Assembly (NCBI RefSeq): GCF_030866765.1
Contig: NZ_CP133017.1
Span: 3,702,001-3,766,000, forward strand
Source: Paenibacillus silvisoli
Lineage (GTDB): Bacteria > Bacillota > Bacilli > Paenibacillales > Paenibacillaceae
DNA length: 64,000 nucleotides
Direction of reading: 5' to 3'
Within the stretch, counting starts at the first letter, position 1. Each line of letters starts with the position of its first letter. The notes beneath the pieces are model-generated. The model was not told where the DNA came from. It did not search any database and was given only the letters and a program-made list of their open reading frames with translations. Below, piece by piece: positions 41,793-49,402 of this stretch. The position numbers and the translations under genes are program-made.

Positions 41793-42668
41793 TTAACTGA
41801 ACCGCTGTCTGAAGCCGCATTTGCGGCACAGCTCCTCGACGACCTCCCTGCGGGAAAATCCGTCGTACAGCCGGTTCGCGCGCTCGCCCTCGATAATTTC
41901 CGAGAACGGCGTTTGGTGCACGTTTCCGAGATTGATGACCCCTTCGCCGTCCAGGCAGCACGGGACAACCGTGCCGTCAACCAAGATGCCGGCTTGATTG
42001 CGAAGCGCATGGCAGAAGCCTTTGCCCTCGTCTTCCTTCTCCTTCAAATCCGGCCACTTGAACTCCACCTCGTGATTCAAATAGACGCGGTCTGCGATCT
42101 TAATGCCATTGCCGCGCGTAAACTTCTCCTGAATGCGGAATTCGAGCCCAAACTCCCGTTCGATCTGCTCCAAAATTTCGTTATTCCGGTTGCGCTCCGC
42201 GTTTACCTCATTGTCCTCGTCCAAATTCCACAGCCGCAGCGAGACGATGAGATCGGAGGTTTCGACCGCTTCTTTCACGAACGACAGCACGCTGCCGACG
42301 TAGCCTTCTTTGTCTACGGATCCTTCATGGCCGTCAAAGCTGTGCAGCGAAAAATTCATCTGGCGCAGCGCGGGCTTGCCCAAGATTTTATGCTTGGCTT
42401 TATGAAGCAGCGTTCCGTTCGTCGTGATGTTGACCTTAAAGCCCTTCTCGTGGCTGATGTCGAGCAGCTCGTCGATTTTCGGATGCAGCAGCGGCTCGCC
42501 TTTCAGATGAAAGTAGATGAAGTCCGTATGAGGCTTGATTTCGTCCAATATTTTCGTAAACTCGTCGATCTTAATGAATTGAGATTGACGCTTCGTCGGC
42601 GGGCAAAAGGAGCAGGCCAAATTGCAAATACTCGTCGTTTCGATATAAAATTTTTTGAATTTTTTCAT
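41793..42668 (-). CDS. Radical SAM protein with SPASM/twitch-type C-terminal cluster
   Basis: A 291-residue radical SAM enzyme. The [4Fe-4S] motif CxxxCxxC is in ETTSICNLACSFC (residues ~9-21); GEPLLHPKIDELL and ITTNGTL are the usual follow-on motifs. C-terminal cysteines (GFCHALRNQAG, VVPCCLDGEG, ELCRKCGFRQ) would hold an auxiliary cluster. It ends 25 bp before the LtaS-like gene and probably shares its transcript. SPASM-type proteins modify peptides or sugars; with no precursor peptide nearby, the substrate is open. The start may be 42674 (two ATG codons, one apart). Confidence 0.85.
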   Translation of the reverse strand: MKKFKKFYIETTSICNLACSFCPPTKRQSQFIKIDEFTKILDEIKPHTDFIYFHLKGEPLLHPKIDELLDISHEKGFKVNITTNGTLLHKAKHKILGKPALRQMNFSLHSFDGHEGSVDKEGYVGSVLSFVKEAVETSDLIVSLRLWNLDEDNEVNAERNRNNEILEQIEREFGLEFRIQEKFTRGNGIKIADRVYLNHEVEFKWPDLKEKEDEGKGFCHALRNQAGILVDGTVVPCCLDGEGVINLGNVHQTPFSEIIEGERANRLYDGFSRREVVEELCRKCGFRQRFS

Positions 42669-42787
42669 CCGCATTAGGCCCCGTTCATTCGATCAAAATA
42701 AGTTGCTTCGCGATAACATACCCTCCATTATACGGCGGCCGGGCAAAAGCTGTCCACTTAAGAGCGCTGGAAAGCCGCGATTTTTCG

Positions 42788-42817
42788 TTGACACTATCCT
42801 CATCCTCGTCATATAAT
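42788..42817 (+). promoter_or_regulatory. Sigma-A promoter of the FhuF-like gene
   Basis: TTGACA (42788-42793), 18 bp, TATAAT (42812-42817). It lies 150 bp before the start codon, giving a long 5' leader. Confidence 0.8.
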
Positions 42818-42887
42818 TGCTATTTATTCGAGCAAGGTGAAACGGTTAGCGCCATTTTTTAGGCGGCGAGGCGCGTTTCATTCCGGT

Positions 42888-42937
42888 GAATTCTAAGCTT
42901 AGTTTATCGGGTGATACTGATAAATCCCTTAGAATTC
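42888..42937 (+). promoter_or_regulatory. Long hairpin in the 5' leader of the FhuF-like gene
   Basis: GAATTCTAAG (42888-42897) and its exact complement CTTAGAATTC (42928-42937), with inner arms TTTATC and GATAAA. No T run follows, so it is not an ordinary terminator; an operator (Fur-like half-sites GATAAA) or a leader RNA structure is possible. Confidence 0.55.
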
Positions 42938-42967
42938 GGGAAAATTTATCAATAGGAGCGTGCGGCC

Positions 42968-43795
42968 ATGTCTTCATCGGATCAGAACGCGGTCGATTTT
43001 TCGTTTTTGAACGCCTATTACATACGCATATCGCCTGATGGCGCGGCAAACCCGTCCTTCGAGATGCCGGCTGCCGACTTCATGCGCGCCAAAGCTGTGA
43101 GTGACGCCATCGTCGCAGGAGGCTCAGCTGTCCGACCGACCGGAAACGAGCTGGCCGCCTCCTTCATCGGCGGATCCTTGTTCGGCCTATGCGCGGCACG
43201 ACTCCTATTCCTGGCACGCTATAATGCCGTTCTCGACCTGTCGCTTCATCGGCTAACGTTTCAGATCGAAAATTTCGGCACCTACAATTTGTTCGGCTTC
43301 AAGCTGGACGACGATTACGACCTGTCTGCCGTGCCGGATGATGCGAATCGCGGCGAATTCATTCAATCCGTTTTTGAGAACGATTTCAAGCGATTGATCG
43401 CGCCGATTATCCGTTCACTCTCCGAGACCGCGGGCATGAAGCCCGATTTGATCTGGCAGCAGTACGGCAGCATGCTCGCGAACTTGATGAAATCGGCGGC
43501 CGCCAAAGAAACGAATGGCGACGCGCTCGAGCGGTTGAAGCATGATTGCGGCGTTTTGCTCAATCGAATGGACGGAAGCGTCTTCGGCAGCAGAAAAAAT
43601 CCGTTCGTCCATACGCCGCGATACATCGACAACCCTTACCAGCCCGGCAGCACGATGATGATTCGTTCCGGCTGCTGCATGTATTACTGCCGCGAAGACG
43701 GCGACATGTGCTACAACTGTCCGAAGCTGGCGCCGGCAAAGCGCGAGGCGCGGCGGTTGGAAATATTGGCTGCGAGCGGCGGCGGCGGCGGCTGA
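42968..43795 (+). CDS. FhuF-like 2Fe-2S ferric siderophore reductase family protein
   Basis: A 275-residue protein whose C-terminus carries the FhuF-type cluster C-C-x10-C-x2-C: SGCCMYYCREDGDMCYNCPK (about 236-255). The N-terminal two thirds (FIGGSLFGLCAARLLFLARY, FENDFKRLIAPIIRSLS) fits the helical domain of these reductases, which release iron from imported ferric hydroxamate siderophores. AGGAG 9 nt upstream fixes ATG 42968. No siderophore transporter is adjacent. The tail ends in six glycines. Confidence 0.82.
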   Translation: MSSSDQNAVDFSFLNAYYIRISPDGAANPSFEMPAADFMRAKAVSDAIVAGGSAVRPTGNELAASFIGGSLFGLCAARLLFLARYNAVLDLSLHRLTFQIENFGTYNLFGFKLDDDYDLSAVPDDANRGEFIQSVFENDFKRLIAPIIRSLSETAGMKPDLIWQQYGSMLANLMKSAAAKETNGDALERLKHDCGVLLNRMDGSVFGSRKNPFVHTPRYIDNPYQPGSTMMIRSGCCMYYCREDGDMCYNCPKLAPAKREARRLEILAASGGGGG

Positions 43796-43801
43796 GCATG
43801 C

Positions 43802-43840
43802 AAAAGGACCTTCACGGGAACGGGAGCGAAGGTCCTTTTT
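43802..43840. terminator. Bidirectional terminator
   Basis: Stem AAAAGGACCTTC / GAAGGTCCTTTT with a 14-nt loop between convergent genes ending at 43795 and 43850. Confidence 0.88.
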
Positions 43841-43849
43841 GACGTTTAT

Positions 43850-44179
43850 TTATTGCGCGCTCGCCAGCAGCGCGTGCATTTCTTCCGTCGTGCGCTCTTT
43901 CATGAGCACATGCTCGGCGGATATATCGGACCTGTTTTCCTGTCGGAACCATTTTCCGTCTAAGTAGTAGCCGTTCACCTTGGCCATGGCGTAAAACGCG
44001 CACAGCTGGTCGGCTATTCGAATCGCCTGCTCTTTAGACCGCGCCGTGTATAGCGTGTTTCCGAAACTGAGTGGATTGGCGTTGCTTTGAATGTTGACAT
44101 GGAATGCTCCTTCATCGCCCTCTTCCTGCTTCACCATAATTCGGCTGCTGTAGCAGTTAAGCAAATAATGAACGGTCAT
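43850..44179 (-). CDS. Uncharacterised 109-residue protein
   Basis: A soluble protein with NCYSSRIMVKQEEGDEGAFH near the start and NTLYTARSKEQAIRIADQLC (about 43-62) in the middle. The second segment resembles the small alpha/beta module seen in several Bacilli proteins that handle DNA or RNA, but I do not recognise the family. GAGAGGTG 8 nt before ATG 44179 decides the start over an ATG two codons earlier. No partner gene is evident. Confidence 0.65.
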   Translation of the reverse strand: MTVHYLLNCYSSRIMVKQEEGDEGAFHVNIQSNANPLSFGNTLYTARSKEQAIRIADQLCAFYAMAKVNGYYLDGKWFRQENRSDISAEHVLMKERTTEEMHALLASAQ

Positions 44180-44270
44180 GTACATTCACCTCTCTTAGGT
44201 TTCGGCCCGCCATTCGCTTGCCGTACAACCTATTAAACAAGCCTTCGCATTTTAAAGCAGATTCGTTTGG

Positions 44271-44567
44271 TTATTGTTCCGCTTCGGCGAAATGCTCTTT
44301 GCAAAACGAATCGATGACTTGCTCTTCCTCTTCTTCGAGATCGAAGTCCATGTACTTGTCATTCATGCTTTCATACAGCTCATATTTAACGATGCCCGCG
44401 TTTTCGCCATCGACGCGGTAAATAACGCGGATGTACACGCCTCCGTCGACATACAGCTCGTCATCCTCGGCCACGTCGACATCCAGCCTGAATTCATACC
44501 GGTCGCCGGCGATAATGCCGAACGGGTCCTTAATTTTGTCCACCGAAAATTCCGTAATCGTAATCAT
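44271..44567 (-). CDS. DUF6509-family small acidic protein
   Basis: A 98-residue acidic protein beginning MITITEFSVDKIKDPFGIIA and continuing GDRYEFRLDVDVAEDDELY. The C-terminus KYMDFDLEEEEEQVIDSFCK is typical of this uncharacterised Bacilli family. ATG 44567 with AAAGGATG upstream gives the family N-terminus; the 13-codon extension is unsupported. It precedes no coupled gene, and no function is known. Confidence 0.75.
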   Translation of the reverse strand: MITITEFSVDKIKDPFGIIAGDRYEFRLDVDVAEDDELYVDGGVYIRVIYRVDGENAGIVKYELYESMNDKYMDFDLEEEEEQVIDSFCKEHFAEAEQ

Positions 44568-44612
44568 TTCTTCATCCTTTCGATCTGCCTCGCTCTTGGC
44601 GCTCATTCGCCA

Positions 44613-45119
44613 TTATAACACGCCTTCCAGCTTTAGCAGCTGTTCCTTCGCCTTCATCCCGCCGCGGAAGCCCGTTAACGATCCGTCTTTGCCGACAACC
44701 CGGTGACACGGCACGACGATCAGCACCGGATTGGCGCCAATCGCCGTTCCGACGGCGCGCACGGCGCTCGGCCTGCCGATCTGCCGCGCGATATCCGAAT
44801 AGGAACAGGTTTGCCCATGCGGGATCGCTTTAAGCGCTTCCCATACCGATTGCTGGAATTCCGTTCCTTTCATGCTTAACGGCAGCTCGAATCCGGTCAG
44901 CTTGCCTCCCAAATAATCGATCAACTGCTTACCGTATGCCGCCATGCGTTCATCGTCACGCTCCAGCTCATAGGCGGGAAAATGCTTTTTGCACCAAGTC
45001 TCCGCTTCGTCAAACGGCACATCCGGCGAACCGACATAGCAAAGCCCCTCCTCCGTCGCAACCAAATGGAGGTTCCACGCCTCTTCCTGCAGCTTCGTCC
45101 AAAATAGCTTCTTCGTCAT
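44613..45119 (-). CDS. ogt: Methylated-DNA-[protein]-cysteine S-methyltransferase
   Basis: A 168-residue O6-alkylguanine-DNA alkyltransferase. The acceptor Cys is in IVVPCHRVVGKDGSLTGFRG (about 136-155), preceded by the HTH segment GQTCSYSDIARQIGRPSAVR. It transfers the alkyl group to itself irreversibly. The ATG overlaps the stop of the adaA-like gene by 4 nt, so the two are co-translated as an adaptive-response operon. Confidence 0.93.
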   Translation of the reverse strand: MTKKLFWTKLQEEAWNLHLVATEEGLCYVGSPDVPFDEAETWCKKHFPAYELERDDERMAAYGKQLIDYLGGKLTGFELPLSMKGTEFQQSVWEALKAIPHGQTCSYSDIARQIGRPSAVRAVGTAIGANPVLIVVPCHRVVGKDGSLTGFRGGMKAKEQLLKLEGVL

Positions 45120-45691
45120 GTCCGTTTCTCTCCCTCATGTTTGATCTCGTTTCTCATCGCCGTTCGATATGCGGTCGGCTGGCTGCCGGTTTCTCGCTGA
45201 AATACGGTGGCAAAATGCGCCGCGTTCACGTAACCGACCCTCTCGCCGATTTCGCTGACAGGCAGCTCGGACTCGCTTAGCAGACGCTTCGCTTGCTCGA
45301 TTCTGACCTGTTGCAAATAAGCGGCCGGAGATTGGCCTTTCCAACGCGTGAACGTGCGCTGCATATGATAAGGGCTGGCATGCGCCAGCTCCGCTAATTT
45401 GTTCAGCGTAAGCTGCTCCGCGTAGCGGTTGTCGATCATCGCCGCGATGGCGTCGACCCACTCTTCGTCCGGCAGCTTCAGCCCGCCGGGCTTGCATCGT
45501 TTGCAAGGCCGAAATCGCTCGGCGATCGCGGCTTCCGTGCTCGCGAAAATACGGACATGCTCCGGCAGCGGCGTTCTCGATTTGCACGAAGGCCTGCAAA
45601 AGATGCCCGTCGTGCGAACGCCGTAGAAAAACTTGCCGTCATAGGAACCGTCGCAATTTTCGATTGCGCGCCACATGTCTTGCGTCATCAT
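45116..45691 (-). CDS. adaA: AdaA-type bifunctional regulator/methylphosphotriester-DNA methyltransferase
   Basis: A 191-residue Ada N-terminal domain plus AraC-type HTH. The zinc/acceptor Cys are C-x3-C (FCRPSCKSRTPLPEHVRIF, acceptor in TTGIFCRPSC) and C-x2-C (FRPCKRCKPGG). The HTH pair is TLNKLAELAHASPYHMQRTF and VSEIGERVGYVNAAHFATVF. Methylation of its Cys from a phosphotriester converts such proteins into activators of alkylation repair genes. GGAGGTG 8 nt upstream selects ATG 45691. It is coupled to ogt and divergent from alkA, its likely targets. Confidence 0.93.
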   Translation of the reverse strand: MMTQDMWRAIENCDGSYDGKFFYGVRTTGIFCRPSCKSRTPLPEHVRIFASTEAAIAERFRPCKRCKPGGLKLPDEEWVDAIAAMIDNRYAEQLTLNKLAELAHASPYHMQRTFTRWKGQSPAAYLQQVRIEQAKRLLSESELPVSEIGERVGYVNAAHFATVFQRETGSQPTAYRTAMRNEIKHEGEKRT

Positions 45692-45844
45692 TTTGTCAGC
45701 ACCTCCAAGCAAAGTATAACCGCTTTCCAGGGCGTACGTAAGCGCTCCGGCATGAGAAAGCAAGATTAGAAAAGCGGCTGCGCCGCAAATATGGTACAAC
45801 TAGAAGTGAACTTTTGCGCCTGGAAGGAGGCATTTCCGCTTATT

Positions 45845-46744
45845 ATGGTTGAAATCATCTTACATCCGCCTGCTGCTTTCAGCAGGTCCCACATATGGGA
45901 TTATTTAAAACGGTCGACCAATGAGTGTCTGTTCCATGTGGACGAAGAATCGATTGAACGGCTTATTCCGACGGCGGAAGGACTGCAGCTGATTCGGATT
46001 ACAGCCGCCGCGGATAACGACGGGTTAGCCATTTCGTTCCCCGCGCTGGAGAAAGAGCCAACCGAAGCGCTGCAAGCCGAGGCTCATCGCTATGTATGGG
46101 ATTGGTTAGATTGCGACCGGGATTTGGCGCCGTTCTTCGACTTATCGGAGCAGGACAACGTGCTGCGAGATGCCGCGAAGCGGTTTTACGGACTGCGGAT
46201 CGTAGGCATCGACGACCTGTTCGAAGCGTTAAGCTGGGGGATCATGGGCCAGCAAATTAACTTGACCTTCGCCTATACGCTGAAACGGAGATTCGTGGAA
46301 CGCTTCGGCACTTCCTTGGAATGGAACGGCCGGCGGTATTACGCATTCCCGTCGCCGGAGACGATCGCGGCGATCGAGCCAGCCGAGCTGACGGCCATGC
46401 AGTTCACCGGCCGCAAAGCCGAATATTTGATCGGCACCGCCGCCGAACTGGCAGAGGGCCGGCTCTCCAAAGAGCAGCTGCTCGCGCTGCCCGATTTGCC
46501 GGCCATCGAAAAGGCGCTGACGCGCATCCGCGGCATCGGGCCATGGACAGCCAACTACGTCATTATGCGTTGCTTGCGTATGCCCGGCGCTTTTCCAATC
46601 GAAGACGTCGGCTTGCACAATGCGCTCAAGCATGTGCTCCAGCGCGAGGACAAGCCGTCGATCGCCGAAATCAAGGGGCTCTCGGCCGGCTGGGGCGAGT
46701 GGAGATCGTACGCCACGTTTTATTTGTGGCGGCTGCTTTATTAG
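45845..46744 (+). CDS. alkA: DNA-3-methyladenine glycosylase II (AlkA)
   Basis: A 299-residue HhH-GPD glycosylase excising alkylated purines. An N-terminal beta-rich AlkA domain (FSRSHIWDYLKRSTNECLFH) is followed by the helical part with FEALSWGIMGQQINLTFAYT, the hairpin IRGIGPWTANYVIMR (~235-249) and the catalytic Asp in GAFPIEDVGLHNAL (~260). The start is ATG 45845 (GGAAGGAGG 14 nt upstream); the 18-codon extension to 45791 contains that site. It is divergent from adaA-ogt across about 150 bp, likely an AdaA-controlled region. Confidence 0.92.
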   Translation: MVEIILHPPAAFSRSHIWDYLKRSTNECLFHVDEESIERLIPTAEGLQLIRITAAADNDGLAISFPALEKEPTEALQAEAHRYVWDWLDCDRDLAPFFDLSEQDNVLRDAAKRFYGLRIVGIDDLFEALSWGIMGQQINLTFAYTLKRRFVERFGTSLEWNGRRYYAFPSPETIAAIEPAELTAMQFTGRKAEYLIGTAAELAEGRLSKEQLLALPDLPAIEKALTRIRGIGPWTANYVIMRCLRMPGAFPIEDVGLHNALKHVLQREDKPSIAEIKGLSAGWGEWRSYATFYLWRLLY

Positions 46745-46764
46745 CGCGAGCCGAGACGCTTCGC

Positions 46765-46949
46765 TAACGGTTGCCAGTGCGGCTATTTCGCGCAAAATGA
46801 CCACTTTTGAAACGCTAACGGTTATGACGGAGGCTATTTGCAGCAAAACGGTCGATTTTACGCGGAAACCAACCTAATAAGCTCTCTGGCAACCGTTAGA
46901 AACTCGAAAGAGCCATTTGAAGCAAAATAGGCGCTGTCGCAACCGTTAC
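46765..46949. repeat. 184-bp palindromic repeat element, copy 2
   Basis: Forward cores at 46765 (TAACGGTTGCCAGTGCGG) and 46816 (TAACGGTTATGACGGAGG), inverted cores ending AACCGTTA at 46898 and 46949. Same order and spacing as at 32368-32551. It starts 21 bp after the alkA stop. Confidence 0.88.
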
Positions 46950-47109
46950 ACACTAGAAACAACCGGCCAACCAAATGCGACACACAGCGCTCGCCCCCCA
47001 CGCGCGCACCGCGCAACGAACCCGATAGCGCTTATTTGCACCGATGTAACAAACCCTATGTAGCGTTATTTCCGGCAAGCAAGCCAATTAAAAAGTCCCA
47101 AAATTTCGC

Positions 47110-47293
47110 TAACGGTTGCCAGTGCGGCTATTTCGAGTAAAATGATCACTTTTGAACGCTAACGGTTATAACGGAGGCTATTAGCAGCAAAATGGTCGAT
47201 TTTCACGCGGCAAACAACCAAATAAGCTCACTGGCAACCGTCAGAAAATAAAAAAGAGCGTTTGAAGCGAAATAAGCGCTGTCACAACCGTTA
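47110..47293. repeat. 184-bp palindromic repeat element, copy 3
   Basis: Forward cores at 47110 and 47160, inverted cores 47219-47243 and 47269-47293. The internal layout matches copies 1 and 2. Confidence 0.88.
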
Positions 47294-47495
47294 CACACTT
47301 CAACCGAACCGGCTAGCCAAATGCGAAGCATATCGCCCGCTTGATCGACCACCCACTCCACTCCACGCACGCACCGCGCAACGAGCCCGATAGCGCTTAT
47401 TTGCGCAAAATCGTCCGCTTCACCGATGCAACGAACTCCAGTAACGTTATTTCCGGCAAATCAATCTCAAATAAAAAGGCCGCCTAAATGGGCGG

Positions 47496-47711
47496 CTAAA
47501 AGTCAAATTCATTCTTCTTCTTTCGCGGCTGCGACTTGATTTTGTTCTGCACGGCCGGCAAGTGCCGCATGCTGCGATGCATCGGCCCTTTGCAGATCGG
47601 GCAGGTTTGCTCCGCATCCGCGAATTCCTCGCGAACCCACGCTTTGCAATCCGCGTTTTTGCATTTCCAAATCTTAGTCGGTATTAGTTTCGGTTTTTCC
47701 TCTTCTGTCAT
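47496..47711 (-). CDS. YdjO-like zinc-ribbon protein
   Basis: A 71-residue protein with two Cys pairs: WKCKNADCKAWVREEF (about 16-31) and TCPICKGPM (~37-45), forming a zinc ribbon. The N-terminal segment PTKIWKCKN and length match the cold-inducible YdjO group of Bacilli; the C-terminus is Lys/Arg-rich. ATG 47711 gives the family length, but ATG 47726 directly after AAAGGGAAAGG is also possible. Role unknown; likely nucleic-acid or protein binding. Confidence 0.8.
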   Translation of the reverse strand: MTEEEKPKLIPTKIWKCKNADCKAWVREEFADAEQTCPICKGPMHRSMRHLPAVQNKIKSQPRKKKNEFDF

Positions 47712-47775
47712 CGACAATGAAAGCATCCTTTCCCTTTGCAGAACGGACAACGAACGTCCGCCATAAAATTTTCGA

Positions 47776-47813
47776 TTGACGCCCCATTTATCATGTTATA
47801 TTATCTAACATGT
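47776..47813 (+). promoter_or_regulatory. Promoter of the riboswitch-permease unit
   Basis: TTGACG (47776-47781), 17 bp, TATTAT (47799-47804). The inverted repeat CATGTTA/TAACATG (47793-47799 and 47807-47813) overlaps the -10 box and could be an operator. Confidence 0.65.
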
Positions 47814-47829
47814 AAACGAAACAAAATAT

Positions 47830-47980
47830 GCCATACGTTTTCTAGGGTTCCGCATAGACGGCAGCAGCGTCTACTGGCCTGGTCCGAGAGAAAACGCACA
47901 GCGGCCGCTGTGTTCACGGAGGGATAAAAGCCCGGGAGGATCTCGATTATCGGGAGACCTTTCGGCGCTTTTTTATTTTT
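47830..47980 (+). ncRNA. Second guanidine-I (ykkC class) riboswitch with terminator
   Basis: TCTAGGGTTCCG (47840-47851), CTGGTCCGAGAGAAAACG (47879-47896), then TTCACGGAGGGATAAAAGCC and CGGGAGG (to 47940) reproduce the ykkC core. A hairpin pairing the GGGAGGATCTCG side with CGGGAGACCT, followed by a T run near 47970, serves as the expression platform. Later ykkC subtypes (ppGpp, PRPP) cannot be excluded by eye, but the co-occurring guanidine operon favours guanidine. Confidence 0.85.
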
Positions 47981-48029
47981 GGCTAACCTGCCGAGGATTA
48001 CTCGGATGGCCGGCGAAAGGGTGCTGCAC

Positions 48030-49373
48030 ATGAATGAACAAGCAAAACTAGCTCCGACGTTATCGTTGTTCCAGATCGTCTTTCTAGGCCTGGCCTGGAT
48101 GACGCCGATGATCTACTTCTCCATCTACGGCATCGCCTACGAAGCCTCAGGCGGCATGCTGACGCAAGCCTACCTGACCGCCTTCGTCGCGATCCTATTC
48201 ACGGCCTACAGCTACAGCCGCATGGCCAAAGCGCACGCCACTTCCGGCTCCGCCTATTCCTATGTCAAGAAAGCTGTCCATCCCTACGCGGGCTTCCTTG
48301 TCGGCTGGGCTCTGCTGCTCGACTATCTGTTCTCGCCGATCATCGCCTGCCTGACATTCGGCATCTACATGCATGCCCAGTTTCCCGCCGTTCCTGCTTA
48401 CGCTTGGATCATCGGCATCAACCTGCTCATTACCGCCGTAAACATCCGCGGCGCGTCGTTCTCGGCGAACGTAAGCAAGTGGTTCGTCCTCCTTCAAATG
48501 GGCTTTATCGCGCTGTTCTGCCTTCTTCTCGCGCGGAGCCTGTCTTCAGTCAGTCATCCTTTGGCGCCGCTCACGCAAACCGAGATCCCCTTCACCACGA
48601 TTTTGACCAGCGCATCCATCATCTGCTTTTCGTTCCTTGGCTTCGACGCCATTACGACGATGTCGGAGGAAACGAAGAACGGGGGCAAAACCATCCCCAG
48701 AGCGATCGCCATCATCATCGGAATCGCGATCGTATTATATGTAGCTCCGTCCTATTTAACTCAGCTCGCGTATCCGCATTCGATCGCTTTCCTCGACATC
48801 GATTCCGCGGGCCTTGAAATCGCGAAGCTCGTCGGCGGAGCCTTGCTCGGAACGATTTTCATTACCGTCCTCATGTTCGCTATCTTCACGCAAGGCATCT
48901 CTTCCGTATCGAGCGTTTCACGGCTTCTGTACGTCATGGGACGGGAATCGGTACTGCCTAAGCGCTTTTTCGCGTACGTCCATCCCAAATTACTCACACC
49001 GGTTGTCAATATTCTGACCGTTGGAATGGTCTCGCTGCTCGCGCTCGTCATCCAGCTCGATACCGCAGTAAAATTCGTCAACTTCGGCGCCTTAACCGCC
49101 TTCTTCTTCGTCAACTTATCTGTCATCGGCCAATTTTACATCAAGGAACGCAGACGTTCCGTACGAGGAACGATCGCTTACTTCGTAATCCCGGCAGCGG
49201 GCGCATGCGTTATCGGCTACCTTTTCCTGCTGCTGAGCAAGGACGCGCTAGTCATGGGGCTCATCTGGCTGATCATCGGAATCGCGTATCAAGCTTACCG
49301 CAACTTACGTATCATAACGCCTGCGGCGATCAGAAGCAAGCTTAGCCTGGGGAAAACAAAAAGCACCTTGTAA
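48030..49373 (+). CDS. APC-superfamily permease under a ykkC riboswitch
   Basis: A 447-residue amino acid/polyamine/organocation permease with about 12 helices. The first helix PTLSLFQIVFLGLAWMTPMI and the consensus FSFLGFDAITTMSEETKNGG (about 202-221) are typical of the superfamily. ATG 48030 has AAAGGGTG 6 nt upstream. A ykkC-type riboswitch immediately upstream implies that it carries guanidine or a related cation (guanidino compound, or a degradation product). Direction of transport is not visible; import would fit the catabolic operon at 34-39 kb, while other ykkC-linked transporters are exporters. Confidence 0.88.
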   Translation: MNEQAKLAPTLSLFQIVFLGLAWMTPMIYFSIYGIAYEASGGMLTQAYLTAFVAILFTAYSYSRMAKAHATSGSAYSYVKKAVHPYAGFLVGWALLLDYLFSPIIACLTFGIYMHAQFPAVPAYAWIIGINLLITAVNIRGASFSANVSKWFVLLQMGFIALFCLLLARSLSSVSHPLAPLTQTEIPFTTILTSASIICFSFLGFDAITTMSEETKNGGKTIPRAIAIIIGIAIVLYVAPSYLTQLAYPHSIAFLDIDSAGLEIAKLVGGALLGTIFITVLMFAIFTQGISSVSSVSRLLYVMGRESVLPKRFFAYVHPKLLTPVVNILTVGMVSLLALVIQLDTAVKFVNFGALTAFFFVNLSVIGQFYIKERRRSVRGTIAYFVIPAAGACVIGYLFLLLSKDALVMGLIWLIIGIAYQAYRNLRIITPAAIRSKLSLGKTKSTL

Positions 49374-49386
49374 AAGGTGCTTTTTG
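49357..49386. terminator. Bidirectional terminator overlapping the permease stop
   Basis: Stem AAAAGCACCTT / AAGGTGCTTTT, with the permease's last codons and stop within the 5' arm and loop. Confidence 0.85.
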
Positions 49387-49402
49387 ACCTATATATCTTC
49401 TA

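Larger units (their letters stand above)
46762..47475. repeat. Tandem duplication of ~345 bp containing repeat copies 2 and 3
   Basis: The block 46762-47100 (element plus ~150 bp with CGCACCGCGCAACGA and GATAGCGCTTATTTGC) recurs at 47107-47475 with scattered substitutions and small indels. It fills the gap between alkA and the YdjO-like gene. No reading frame here has a ribosome binding site or recognisable product. Confidence 0.8.

Noticed and set aside
41768-42010. 81-codon N-terminal extension of the LtaS-like protein
   Set aside because: It is the out-of-frame reading of the radical SAM gene's 3' end.
46745-47495. Protein-coding gene between alkA and the YdjO-like gene
   Set aside because: Only repeat-derived short frames; no start signals.
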